Source of the DNA: Agapanthus africanus
Lineage: Eukaryota > Streptophyta > Magnoliopsida > Asparagales > Amaryllidaceae
Assembly: GCA_030015575.1 (NCBI GenBank)
Contig: JASDDO010000026.1
Span: 194,457,739-194,521,738 of the forward strand
Reading direction: 5' to 3'
Length of the DNA: 64,000 bases
The notes beneath the pieces are model-generated. The model had not been told where the DNA came from and ran no database searches. It saw only the letters and a list, made by a program, of their open reading frames with translations. Position 1 is the stretch's first letter. Each line of letters opens with the position of its first letter. Of this stretch, positions 34,313 through 45,474 are shown one piece after another. Made by a program: the position numbers and the translations under genes.

Positions 34313-35835
34313 ACGTTGATTGCACAGAAGGAACTTATCGACAATTTTCAGATATTCGAGTTGGAGATCGTGCTACCGCATTCTTCGGGACAGTTGATGT
34401 AGCTGTAAGTACAATCGTCGTTGATCGAGAATATTAAAGCAGCGCAGTCATAGAACCCAAGATTGCAGAAGTTTCGAGAACAGGTTGAAGCAGGACTTCG
34501 AACGGACTTGTTGATTCATGAAGATGGTTCGTTGCGATATGGTAGCCGTTTGTGTGTGCCAAAAGAAGACATTCGTGAAGAAGTTATGAAGGAGGCGCAC
34601 AGTTCAGCGTATTCCGTACATCCAAGAGGCACAAAGATGTACCGCGATCTAAGACAACAATTCTGGTGGGAAGGCATGAAAAGGGAGATTGCTCGCTTTG
34701 TAGCGAAGTGCTTGGTATGTCAGCAAGTTAAGGCTAAACATCAAAGGGTTGCTGGTTTATTGCAACCACTTCTGGTTCCTTGGTGGAAGTGGGAACATAT
34801 AACCATGGATTTCATGACAGCTTTACCGCGGAGTCCAAAGGGCAACAATGCAGTTTGGGCGATTGTTGATCGATTGAGCAAGGCAGCTCATTTCATACCA
34901 TTTCGTGTTAGTCAGTCAACGGAAGTGTTGGCGGAACGGTACATGCAGGAGATTGTGAGATTGCATGGAGTACCTGTGAGCATCGTGTCCGACCGTGACA
35001 CCCGATTCTTATCACACTTCTGGAGGAGTTTACAAAAAAGTTTGGGGACTTGATTGAAGTTTAGCATAGCTTATCATCCTGAGACAGATGGCCAGTCAGA
35101 GAGAACGATCCAAACTCTTGAAAACATGTTGAGAGCTTGCATGTTGGACTTCAAGGGTTCTTGGGAAGATCATCTACACTTGGTGGAGTTTTCATACAAC
35201 AACAGTTTTCAGGCGACTATTCAGATGGCTCCATTCGAAGCATTGTATGGTCGTAAATGTCGCTCACCCGTTTGTTAGGATGATGTTGGTGAGCGAAGAT
35301 TGTTGGGACCAGATTTGATCGTGCAAATAGTTGAGAAGGTTAATACTATCCGGAATCACATAAAGGCAACACAAGATCGGCAGAAGAGTAGGGCCGATAT
35401 ATCAAGAAGACCTCTAGAATTCGCTGTTAGTGATCTTATGTTCTTGAAGATATCACCGACTAGAGGAGTGATTCGTTTTGGGAGTCGAGGCAAGCTTAGT
35501 CCTCGATTCGTAGGGCCTTTCGAGATTATGGAGCGTGTTGGAGAAGTGGCTTATCGATTGGCGTTACCATAATCTTTGGTGAATGTTCATGACGTGTTTC
35601 ATGTATCTCAACTCCGTAAGTATGTTTGAGATCAAACACTCGTGCTAGATCATTCGGAGCTGACTGTAAGAGAGGATTTGACCTTTGAGGAACGACCGAT
35701 GTCGATTGTTGATCGAAGAGAAAAGATCCTTAAGAACAAGGTTATCCCTCTCGTACTTGTTTCTTCGGGAAATCGCTCGTACGGAGAATCGACTTGGTAA
35801 CGAGAAGACGAGATTCGACAGAAGTTTCCACACCT
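34313..35835 (+). pseudogene. Gypsy integrase with C-terminal chromodomain (element F)
   Basis: The HHCC domain (AHSSAYSVH...CLVCQQVK) and the full DDE set are visible: Asp in TMDFMTALP, Asp in IVSDRDTRF and Glu in [13 protein letters not shown] at about 35051, where relatives have Arg, splits the core. Further stops fall near 34400, 34406, 34451, 35276 and 35570. Past 35578 the HDVFHVSQLRKYV block leads to a Tekay-type chromodomain (IVDRREKILKNKVIPLV, then EDEIRQKFPHLF), itself cut by a TAA. In chromoviruses this domain guides integration to particular chromatin. Confidence 0.85.
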
Positions 35836-35914
35836 ATTCTTATAGATTCATGTTATTTATATTTTCTTATCTTGGGAATTTCGAGGACGGAATTCTTTTT
35901 GTAGTTGGGTATAA

Positions 35915-38900
35915 TTTAACACCCTAGTTCATTTATACCAATTCTAATTCATGTGTTTCTTTATTTATGGTATTTTCCTGATTTATTGTGTTTTGGGTGC
36001 GAATAGTGTATTTGACATTTGTATTTGCAATCCGACCCGACCCGCTTGCTTGAAACCAGTCTTGATTCATGTTTGTGTTTATCCAGACCTGTTACATGGA
36101 CTCATGCATTTTCATTTATTTGTACATGGTATACTCGCATTTTATCTAGCATTTGCATTTTTCAATATAATATCTTAAGTCACATAAAATATTTTAAAAA
36201 TACATTGCATGGCCTGCATGATACCCCTAACCCCGTGGTAACATCCGTGCATCTTGTTCCTGTGAAACGGACTTGTTTGGATGGCTATGCGCACGTACGT
36301 GCATCCGTTTTTGTGGGTATGCATTTTCGTTACCGGGACATTCATTTTTGATTTTTGGTCGACACATATATTTTTCGTATTTTAAAACTGAATTTTAGAC
36401 CTGACCCGGACGTGTATTGGACTAGTTTTGTATTAGCCAAAATCTTAAATTTTACTAATATTATATTTTAATATATCACTGTTAATATTTATATATACGT
36501 TTATAATTTTTCCTAACTAAAAATATTTTTTAAATTTTTATTAACTGGCAATCTCTCTTTCTCCCTTTATCTCTCCTCTCGCTGTCTCTCTCTTCCTCTT
36601 TCTCTCTCTCTCCCCCCCCGTTTTTCTCTCTCTCTCTTTCTCACTCCTATCGCATTTCCTGTTCACCAGGATTCTCGTTCCATGCCTTCCCCACTATAAT
36701 TACCTCCCTTCTCATTCTTTTCTTCTTTTTCGAAAATTTTTCTGTGCCGCCCATTACGAAAACCCTAACCCTAACTCATCGCCTCCGTCGCCTCCTCTCC
36801 ACCCTTGACCTCGCCTCCTCTCCACCCTCGATCATCTCATCTCTCTCTCCTCTCCCCTGCAACCTCTTCCCAGCGAAAACCACACGAACCCAGAAACCCC
36901 ATCTCCCCATCACCTCCGATCTCACCATTTTCTCCCTGTCGTCCTCACACCATCTCTGCCACCTTCTCTCCTTTCACCGTCGAGTTCTCCTCCTCGACCT
37001 CCTCATCTTCTCTCTCTCCCGAGCCTATCTTCCGTGACGACCCACCTTCCCTTGCACCCTCACCGGAGCTCGAACCCCCGTGGCCGGCACCCTCTCGCCA
37101 CCATCCTCACCGTCGTTATCTTCATCGCGTCATCCTCTTCTACCTCACCTCTCTCCTCTCCTCCCTGCACTACCCATGAACCCACCGCGGCCTTCTTTTC
37201 TGTCCCATTGCCGGACCCCCGACCACCTTGCCGACCATCCCAACCTCATCACCCTTGCAGCCTCCTCTGACCTAGAGCCATACCAGAGACCCCCAGCCTT
37301 CTTCTCCTTTCTCTTTCTTCTCCTTCTTCTTGTTCTTCTTGTTTTTCTTGTTTTCACATTTTTCCCGACGATCGCCGGAGCCGTGCTGCTGCCGATGATC
37401 CGAGCAACCCTGTGGACGTCCACTACCTGCGTGGTTATCCTCTTGCCTTGACTGGACCCGTTCCCCGTACGCGCATGTGATTTCACGACATTTTGCCGAT
37501 GTCAGGCGTACCGTACATATCCGTTTTGTGATCCATCGAGGCAAGTTAATCTTGCTACATGCTAGACTACTATATTCTATATCTATTTGCATTATAATAC
37601 TTCATAATGATTAGTTTTGCAATCCACATTATCAATTTTCAGTTTTATCGATTTATTCGACGTCCGCATACATCCGTATATATCAATTCAGATCTAGAGC
37701 ATGAAAACCTATCTTGTTACATACTATACTACCATATACTGCATCCAATTAAATATAACATTACATATTGTTTAAATTGTACATCCCGTATTTACCAGTT
37801 TTCATTTTATGGTTAAATGATATCCGTATGCATCAATATCATGATTTACACATCTAGTCGCATACTAAATCATTTGTTGCATGCTAGGCATAGTATTATG
37901 CATCCATGTGAATAAAATGTTACCCGTTTATCAAAATATAGATCCATATTAAAGTTTTACAGTTTTGGATACCCGTTTGCATCCATATCATCTAGTATAC
38001 ATGTAGCTGCATCTACAGATCACATTAATACATAGTACTGTTATATTAACACCCCATGTTTAATAAAGTGCATCCTAATTAGTAATAGAACTATAAATGT
38101 AACCCTAATTGATAATTGTGCATCCATATCATTGATTTTATATCTATTTGCATACCGTGTCCCATTATTTCATTTTATTGTTATATTAATACTCTATACT
38201 TGATTTTGTGCAACCCATGCTTACTACAGTCGATTGTGAGTATCCACTTGATACCTGTGCACTACCTGATATGAAATGATATACTACTACTTGACTTGAT
38301 ACCTGATCTTGTTACTAATGCCGACAGTCTTGACCTGTTGTCCCTACGGACATATCCTCTTGTCTTTACAGACAAACCTGTACCTGCTTGATCCTGTGTT
38401 GGCATTAGCTCCATATCATTCAATACCTGACTTGAACACATAACTTGGGGGTATGGGGAAATCAAGAATGTAGCCGAACGTAACTCAAAGAGCTATTACA
38501 TCATGTTACCATGGTCCCGTGGGGTATAACGGGATATAGACTCACAGTCTATCATATCTTGTTACCGTGGTCCCGTGGTCCCGTGGGGAATGAACGGGGC
38601 ATAGACTAATGGGTTACGATGAGGATGTAGGGTTCCTAGGCACACTCATGAGGTTCAACAAGGCATCAACCATGCCCAATTCAAAAATTTTAAATGTGCC
38701 GAACAACCCTAATCTAGATCGTATACTAGAGATTAGACGAAACAAAAAGCAAGCAAACAACTTTACTACTAAGTGAAAGGGATTACAACCTTTGTAGATC
38801 CGATCCTTCACTTCTAAAGCTCCGTGTTGATGTCCCTTCGCTACGATCATCGGGATCCCGGACCCTAGCGATGGTTTCTTCGGAGAAATGAGCGGGCTAG

Positions 38901-41440
38901 GTCGTTGACTTCGAGGCCGAAGATGATCTACGTCGAGAAGACTCAAACTCAAGCTCCATCTTCACTTGGTCATGAACTTTGTGAAGAGAACATCCTATAC
39001 TACATGGCAAGTGGTAGAAGATGAAGAAATAGGAACTGGGTTCACTTTGGATTTGGATTTCTCACTCTTTTTCTTCACTTGAAATTTTTCTAGCAAGGTT
39101 TTTCTTCACTTGAAGAAAATGAAGAAGAAGAAAAGAATAAGAATGAATAATAAATTAAAAATGAATAATCAAGTGAAGTATATCATAATGCAACCATGGG
39201 TGAGTTAACCTTTGTAAAGACTAAACCCTAGTTTAAGTTAATGGTTAGGTTATGAAAATCTCATGCAAAACAAAATGGTTGGACTTTGTCAAAGATGCTA
39301 AAAAAAGCTTCATGAAGCTTCAAGCAAAAAACAAAGAAAGCCACCATTTTGTTTTTGCCAAAAATAAAATAAAATAAATAAAACCCAAATCATTAACTTA
39401 AATATGGTGTAAGTCATACACACACCCAAGTTTGCATGTATCATCAATCATGATACAAACTAGTGCACAAACATATATCACATATACAACTTGTGCACAT
39501 CAAGTGAGAAAATCAATCTTAAGTGAACAAATACTAGTTAATGTAAAGTAATATATCAAATATATAATTATACATTAAATCATTAAATCAATACTTGATT
39601 TAATGATCTGGTCATATCGAATATAACCGACTAATATCTAGTGTATCAATGTATCGAATGAACACTTGATTCAGTAACCCGGCTATATCATATATAACCG
39701 TCCGATGATACAAATTGCGAGAATGGAACACAGTATCACATACTGGTATTATTTTCGGTCCCGCACATATCTCATATGCGCTCCTATTTCATTTCGCTTG
39801 AGCCAGAAAACCTCTGTGTAGGACTCTAAAGACTCGTCAATACGCCGGCAGTAGGCGGTGATCATATCAATCACCCACAAGTCGCAAGCGGTCTGCTAAA
39901 CGTAACGGCTACCCGGGTATTGAGCAATCAGAAGATCAACGAGCAAGCCCGCTCACACTCCTGTGAATCCAATCAGTAACACTTACCGCACAGTCCGTTC
40001 TGTTCATCTGATATGTCGCATATCTCGCCTAGGGGTGGTAAACGTCAGACCCCAACAGCTTGATAAGTCATGCCGATGTAAGGTCCATAACAAGCGTGAA
40101 ACTACTGATAACACTTACCAGTAAATCACTGCAACCCTGGCCAGGGATTTCCATTCATGGCCAGTCGAGCATAGCGCAACATCAACCCCCAATACCGGGA
40201 GAGACGAATCCCCTCCTATCGCTCATTGCCTCCATGTGAATCGGGACTGTACCCAAAAACCACCTGTTTGCACGACTCAGTAGAGCCGTGGTAGGGTGGA
40301 AATCAAAGCACAGTGGGAGACACAAGACTCTATGACGATCTCGGATCAACAAACTAAGCTGTACCAGTGTCACCAGAGAACTGCCATCTGACGTAAGGTA
40401 TAATACCATCTGGGAGTTCTCGGCGAGTCCGTTCAGTGTACCCAGTCACCACTGAGCACCCGCATACCATCTTTGATGTCAAACACCAATGGATATGGGA
40501 TCATCCATCGCCCATCACATGGGTCGAGAAGATATACGCTAGTCTACTCTGGAATATCGATGCCCCGTCTCGATATTCCCACGACTAGGAATATTGAAGG
40601 ATGTACTCATTGACTACCCAGGCCCTACTAGTATGATCTACATCATAGTCCTGGAAATCGAGTATACATCCTAAGGGCTTTATCAACATGTAATAGAGAG
40701 ACATCAAGTATACATGTTAAGATAAAGAGCAACCAGATAGCGTACTATCATATCGAGCAAGAAAGTCCTACCTATATATGTCCAAGCATCTACTACAATA
40801 TACATCTCATGTACAGTAATGGCCTCTAGGGCATACATATAACTAACAGAGGATGACATTAATTTATTTCGAATAATTTTAGAGTAGATAACCCTATAGC
40901 ACAGTTTAGACTACTCACTGCACTTCACCTGTTTATATCCTGTTCACTGATCTATATTCATGTTTCTGTTTACTTGTTACTGATGACTTGTTACTATTCA
41001 TACTTCATGCCTGCATATTTCATTACATCCTGCTTTCTTAGAATTAGTGATATTATGATGCACTGACGTCTGGGTTTTGCATGGCCTAGATCCCTTATCC
41101 TTATCGCAGGCTGTCCAGGAGTATTTTGATCAACAGGCCGAGCAGTGAGGACCTGTTAGTAGTTTAGTTAGTTTTCTTTCTGTGTTTTCATTCCTGATGT
41201 GAGCCCGTTTTATAGGACGTACATTCCAGATTATTATTGTATTTGAATCTATTGCTTCCGCATTTTATTTCATGACTCTTTCATTCTGGCTTATGGACAT
41301 GTATTAGATAGTTTATTACTGTTCTTGATATCTCTAGACAGCCGTAATGTGACTGTGGAGGGATATTTCCTAGCCACAGGTAGCATGGTTGGCTCTGTCA
41401 CGTGCCGATCTTAGCGCACTCTGGGAAGCGGGGCGTGACA
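35915..41440 (+). repeat. 3' LTR of element F, split by solo LTR E
   Basis: The pieces are 35915-38625 and 40854-41440, together about 3.30 kb. The first bases are TT instead of TG. The split is in TGAGGATGACATT, uninterrupted at 31718 in the 5' LTR. The first few hundred bases differ from the 5' LTR at a few percent by eye. A CT-rich microsatellite lies at 36550-36650, with the same C/T-rich low-complexity region after it. A GTCCCGTG unit is doubled near 38568. I see no gene. Confidence 0.9.
38626..40848 (-). mobile_element. Solo LTR of the D/E copia family (element E)
   Basis: A single 2223-bp LTR starts TGTAGGGTTCCTAGG and ends ATAACTAACA, like D's LTRs, and is flanked by GAGGA at 38621-38625 and 40849-40853. 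The 5' LTR of F at 31718 shows the empty site with one GAGGA. No internal sequence remains, so recombination between its two LTRs removed the rest. It is visibly diverged from D. The left half changes more than the right, which keeps GGTATAATACC (40397-40407) and TATCGA...TCGATA (40555-40575). Confidence 0.92.
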
Positions 41441-41540
41441 CCCGGTGTAACGCCCCACGCCCCAGTACAGATGGTATTGTCTGCTCTGGCCGAAACCTCA
41501 TGGTTTTGCCCTTTTAGAGCGAACCGGACCTGACCAGGGG

Positions 41541-41607
41541 CCACTTCTAAGGAGGTCACCCATTCGAAGACTTCCTAGGCCCGATCACGCTTAATTATGG
41601 AGTTCTC
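41541..41607 (-). other. 5S rRNA-derived segment with pol III control regions
   Basis: On the minus strand the order is GAACTCC, TTAAGCGTGATCGGGCC (A-box/intermediate element type) and TGGGTGACCTCCT (C-box type). This follows plant 5S rRNA with several changes and no 5' third of the gene. It is part of the Cassandra LTR, not a 5S rRNA gene. Element B inserted 8 bp away. Confidence 0.75.
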
Positions 41608-41619
41608 AAGCTTTTGTAG

Positions 41620-43865
41620 TGTAAGTGCACGGCGGCGCCCCGGCCGTCAATCCGACGCCGGAAAGCGGAAGCGGTGAAAAACTTAAATTTTGCGGACTTT
41701 GCAAACCGGCACCACCGCGCACTAAACTCCGGATCGTAACCATTAACAAGTCTACGCTACTAATAAGAAAGGGAAGAGATGTATACCGACGATCCAAGTC
41801 CTCCGGTCTTCATCTCCACTCCGATCTCCTCGCGGGATCTCCGTCCGTCTCCTCCTCGTCGGAAAGGGGCACCACATCGCCTGTAGCTTTTACGGGCTCC
41901 CACCTCAATACCGAGGCAACTCGGGCGCGAAGCTGGCGAATCGACGCGTCCAAGATTTGCTGTAGGAATATAGTGTAGAGTGTATGTCTCACTTTGGGGT
42001 TGGTTGCCATAGATGGAGGAATGGTGTATAGAAAATTGGTGCTTTCAATTTTCTAGCAATGGAATGAGATGAAGAATGATATACACTAAATGAATCACTC
42101 TCAAAGATGAAGCTCTCTCCTTCTCTTTTCTTCTTCTCACTTTTCTTTTCTAAAATGAAAAACTCTCATCCTTAGAAAATGGTGGAGCCAAGGTTATGAA
42201 GCATGAAGGGAGGTGAGTGTAGGAGATGAAAGAGGTGACCACATCAAGAGACAAGAAAACAAACAACCATGCTTTACCTTTTTCAAACCATACCCTTTCA
42301 TGTCACAATAAAAACAAAAGCATGGTGGAAAAGATAATGATACTATCATAATCAATCTTTTACAAGAAACCCCCTCCACAAATGTTATTTGCACAATTGC
42401 AAATAACCCCCTCCATCGGAAAAGTCCGGCCGGGAAAGAACAAAGGAAAACCGGCCGGAACGGAATGCAAACTGGCAACTCCAGAAAACTGGTCCCGTAA
42501 TAAATTACAGGAAAACCCCGATACTGTGCATACACACCCGCATCTGTATTCCGTCCGGATACAAATGCAAAGAGACAAAATCTACACTGTACTAAACTAG
42601 GACCGGCTTAAACCAAAGCCGGCTAGTAAGATCCGTTCAATCCTGATCCGTGCAATACCGCACGTATCTGATCGAACCCTGCCATAAACCTATACGGCTA
42701 CTAGTACAAACCGTCCGATCCTGATCCGTGCAATACCGCACGTATCTGATCGGACCCTGCCATATCTCCATACGGCCTCTACAGCGTTTCGCCCGAAACT
42801 TGAGTAACTGAAAGTGTGGTAGACTCTAAAGACTCGTCAATACTATGGCTGTGGATTTAACCACTAGCACGTCAGAGGTATAAGCCAATACGTGACGGGC
42901 CACCAGCTATTGACTAAAAGGGACGTCGATGAGCGAACTCATCCTGACACCCTACTGAGCCTGTCAGTGACAATATCCGTGCAATCCGGTCCGTTCGTCT
43001 ATGAGTATCGCATGGAGGGCCTAGGGGGTTGGTAAAAGTCAGACCCCCAAAAGCGGTACAAGTCGTGTCGGAGTGTAGCCCAGAACACCCTGAGATACTA
43101 CTGGAATACCTACCAGTAAATCTCCTTGCCTTGGCCAAGGACTTTGTGTAATGGCTCTCCTAGACACAGCACGACCTCACCCCCAATACCGGGAGAGACG
43201 AACCCCTGAAGATACGCTCACTGCCTCCATGTGGCTCGGGACTGTACCCAACTAAAACCTGTTTGCACGACTCCTTTGAGCCGTGGTAGGGTAGTAATCA
43301 AAGTACAGTGGGAACTCACACGAGACAAATGACGATCCCCAGGTCGATGAACTAACCTGCACACATGTCACCAGGGAACTGCCATCTGACGTCTGGTATA
43401 TGACCAACTAGCATGTTCCCGGCGAGTCCTGTCCGGTGTACTCATAACCCAATGAGCACCTGTATACATCTTAGGTGATCCAACTGACACCAGTGGCTTG
43501 TGAGACCGGCCACCGCCCCTCGTCGGGGTCTCGACTGTATACACTAGTCTACTAATGGAGTATCGATGCCCGGTCTCGAAAACTCCCACGACTAGGGACC
43601 TTTTAAGGATATGCTTGTAGACCCCCAGCTCCCACTTATATGATCGCCCTCATACTGCTGGTGGTCAAGCAAGAATCCTAGGGGCTCTATCAACGTGTAA
43701 TAGCGACGTGTCAGGTCACCTAAAACAGTACACGATGATAAAGGTAAACCAGATAGCATACTATCATCTCGAGTAAGACTGTCCTACCGGGACAGGTCCT
43801 CCCTCAATCATTACAATCACGTACCTGTGACCTAATAATTGACTCTGAGGGCACTATCTCCAACA
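41620..43865 (-). repeat. 3' LTR of element B
   Basis: 2246 bp. Bases 41664-41778 differ strongly from the partner LTR, while the rest shows only a handful of changes. Two tandem units of 78 bp begin near 42630 and 42708. Each has CGTGC-AATACC-GCACG, a 5-bp hairpin. Confidence 0.92.
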
Positions 43866-43880
43866 ATCTCCCACTTGCAC
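43866..43880 (-). other. Polypurine tract (element B)
   Basis: The minus strand reads GTGCAAGTGGGAGAT next to the 3' LTR, identical to C and D. Confidence 0.85.
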
Positions 43881-45474
43881 TCAAGGCTAATTATTGCGAT
43901 GTCGCATACTCACAGCCTGTGTGATACCGAACATCCAACTCCTCTACTAGTCAGTCTCACAAAGCTCGTTTGCGAAACTATTGCGTTCGAGGAATAGCCT
44001 CAGTGAGTGGATCCGCTTAGTTGTTTCTTTCTATGTCTCTCTATATCTCAAGTTCGCGGAGAAAGCCATCTCCCGAAAAGAGTAATACCAGTCTCAGAAT
44101 ATGTCTGGATGTCTGATGGGACCTAGCTCATAAATGAACTCCAAATCCAAACTTCTTAGACTGTATCGTCAACTGAACTTAATCAGTATCCTGTGCGCCA
44201 TGCCTCCTTCAGTATTGCCTTGGACCACCTGTCCAAAATACTGCCCCTCATCAGAAGGAAAACTATAACTCTGACAACCTCCTTGTCGTCCATGTCACCT
44301 TGGAAGCCTGGAATGATAACTGTCTCCTGAATGAGGCTGTCGTTATCATATCCCTAGAACATCCACTTATGTTCTAAAACTGCTTCCGACTGTTTCTCCA
44401 GGATTGGATTAATGTCAACTTATTGCATCTTGTGCAAGAACAACATCTGGTGTGGTACTTGACATCTCACGATTGACTCAATTGCCTGAGCAAGTGATCT
44501 GCCAATCATGCCCGTCCCTCTCCCCTTTAGTCTGTAAGACACCTTTGGAGAGGGTGACTCCATTACCTGCAGGTACACTACCGTGCCAGGAGTCGTCCAT
44601 CCTAAATACTCTTAGAATGCTGTCAAGTACCCTGATTGGGAAACCACCCAAATCTAGATCTAAAACCATAGATCTAGTAACCAGTATGTCTGATATAAAA
44701 TCCATTTCCTTTGTGGAGAAACAACTGTGTGACGACCAAAGTATAACCGATCGTAGTGTAGGAGTTTCCTTTCCTACTCTGTGTATGTCATCCAAACACT
44801 ATGACATCACACCCTACTACCTTCTCAACTGATCCATCCCCTATTCTGATGAAGTCAAACCCACGACTTTCACGTCAGAAATAGATGATCTATCTCCGCT
44901 ACATCTGCTCTAGTCTATAAATAGACATAAGCAACCTGTCCACCAATGCTTCCGCTGCTCCCACTGACTACGACAACCCTCTGGTAGAGTCATATAGACG
45001 TACACTTCTAAAACTGGTTTAGAACGACGCTATACTCATCCTCCCGCCGGGTCTCGTAACCTGGAACAACAGCAATGGCAATTGTGGGTAAACAAGAACT
45101 TCCCTGTCACCGTCCTTGAGGCTACCGTAGTGCCTCTCGGGTGCCTGAAGTTACCCACCTTATCTGCGGAATGGCCAATGGAATGTCAATCCAGATTGAA
45201 TCTTTAGGTTCCTTATCAAATCTTCAGTAATCGTTTGTGGTTCTGGAATCACTTCCAGTTCTACCATACTCCCACTACTGTTTTCTGAAAAAAAATCCAT
45301 TTTTAATAAAACTGTGGCGAGTCTAGAACAATATCGCTATTGTTCATCCAGATGGTAGAAAATCAACCCTCGTCATAGCCTGGGTCAACCCACAAACAGC
45401 CATTACAGAAACGTGCCTTGAGTTGTCCAGTGTCTGGTTTTAATCATAAACCGGACAACTCCCCGTACCTTAAC
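43881..45474 (-). pseudogene. Decayed copia RNase H, RT and integrase end (element B)
   Basis: By comparison with C, RNase H traces lie at 43900-44300 and RT traces near 44860-45060 (the region encoding the TAFLN...EECVY block, next to CTTCCGCTGCTCCCACT). Integrase C-terminal traces follow near 45160-45470. Many indels leave no usable frame. The segment ends where C inserted and continues at 55635. Confidence 0.7.

Larger units (their letters stand above)
18633..41440 (+). mobile_element. Tekay-like Ty3/gypsy chromovirus lacking gag (element F)
   Basis: LTRs begin TGTAACACCC (mutated to TTTAACACCC in the 3' copy) and end GGGGCGTGACA. The 5-bp duplication CCCGG lies at 18628-18632 and 41441-41445. 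Without the nested D and E the element is about 10.2 kb: LTRs of about 3.28 and 3.30 kb around an internal region of only 3.6 kb (32305-35914). That region starts in the protease, so gag and the protease start are missing. Pol ends in a chromodomain-like segment, which places it among the chromoviruses. Many C-to-T type stops show long silence. Confidence 0.92.

Noticed and set aside
36595-36645. CT microsatellite as a separate feature
   Set aside because: It is part of the CT-rich region of F's LTR and adds nothing beyond that annotation.
36763-36776. Telomere-like CCCTAACCCTAA repeat
   Set aside because: Only two units occur, in a C/T-rich LTR stretch, and the partner LTR has CCCTAATCC. 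It is an ordinary sequence drift.
41541-41607. A genuine 5S rRNA gene
   Set aside because: The segment lacks the 5' third of 5S rRNA, has several changes, and sits inside a TG...CA-bounded LTR with a target duplication.
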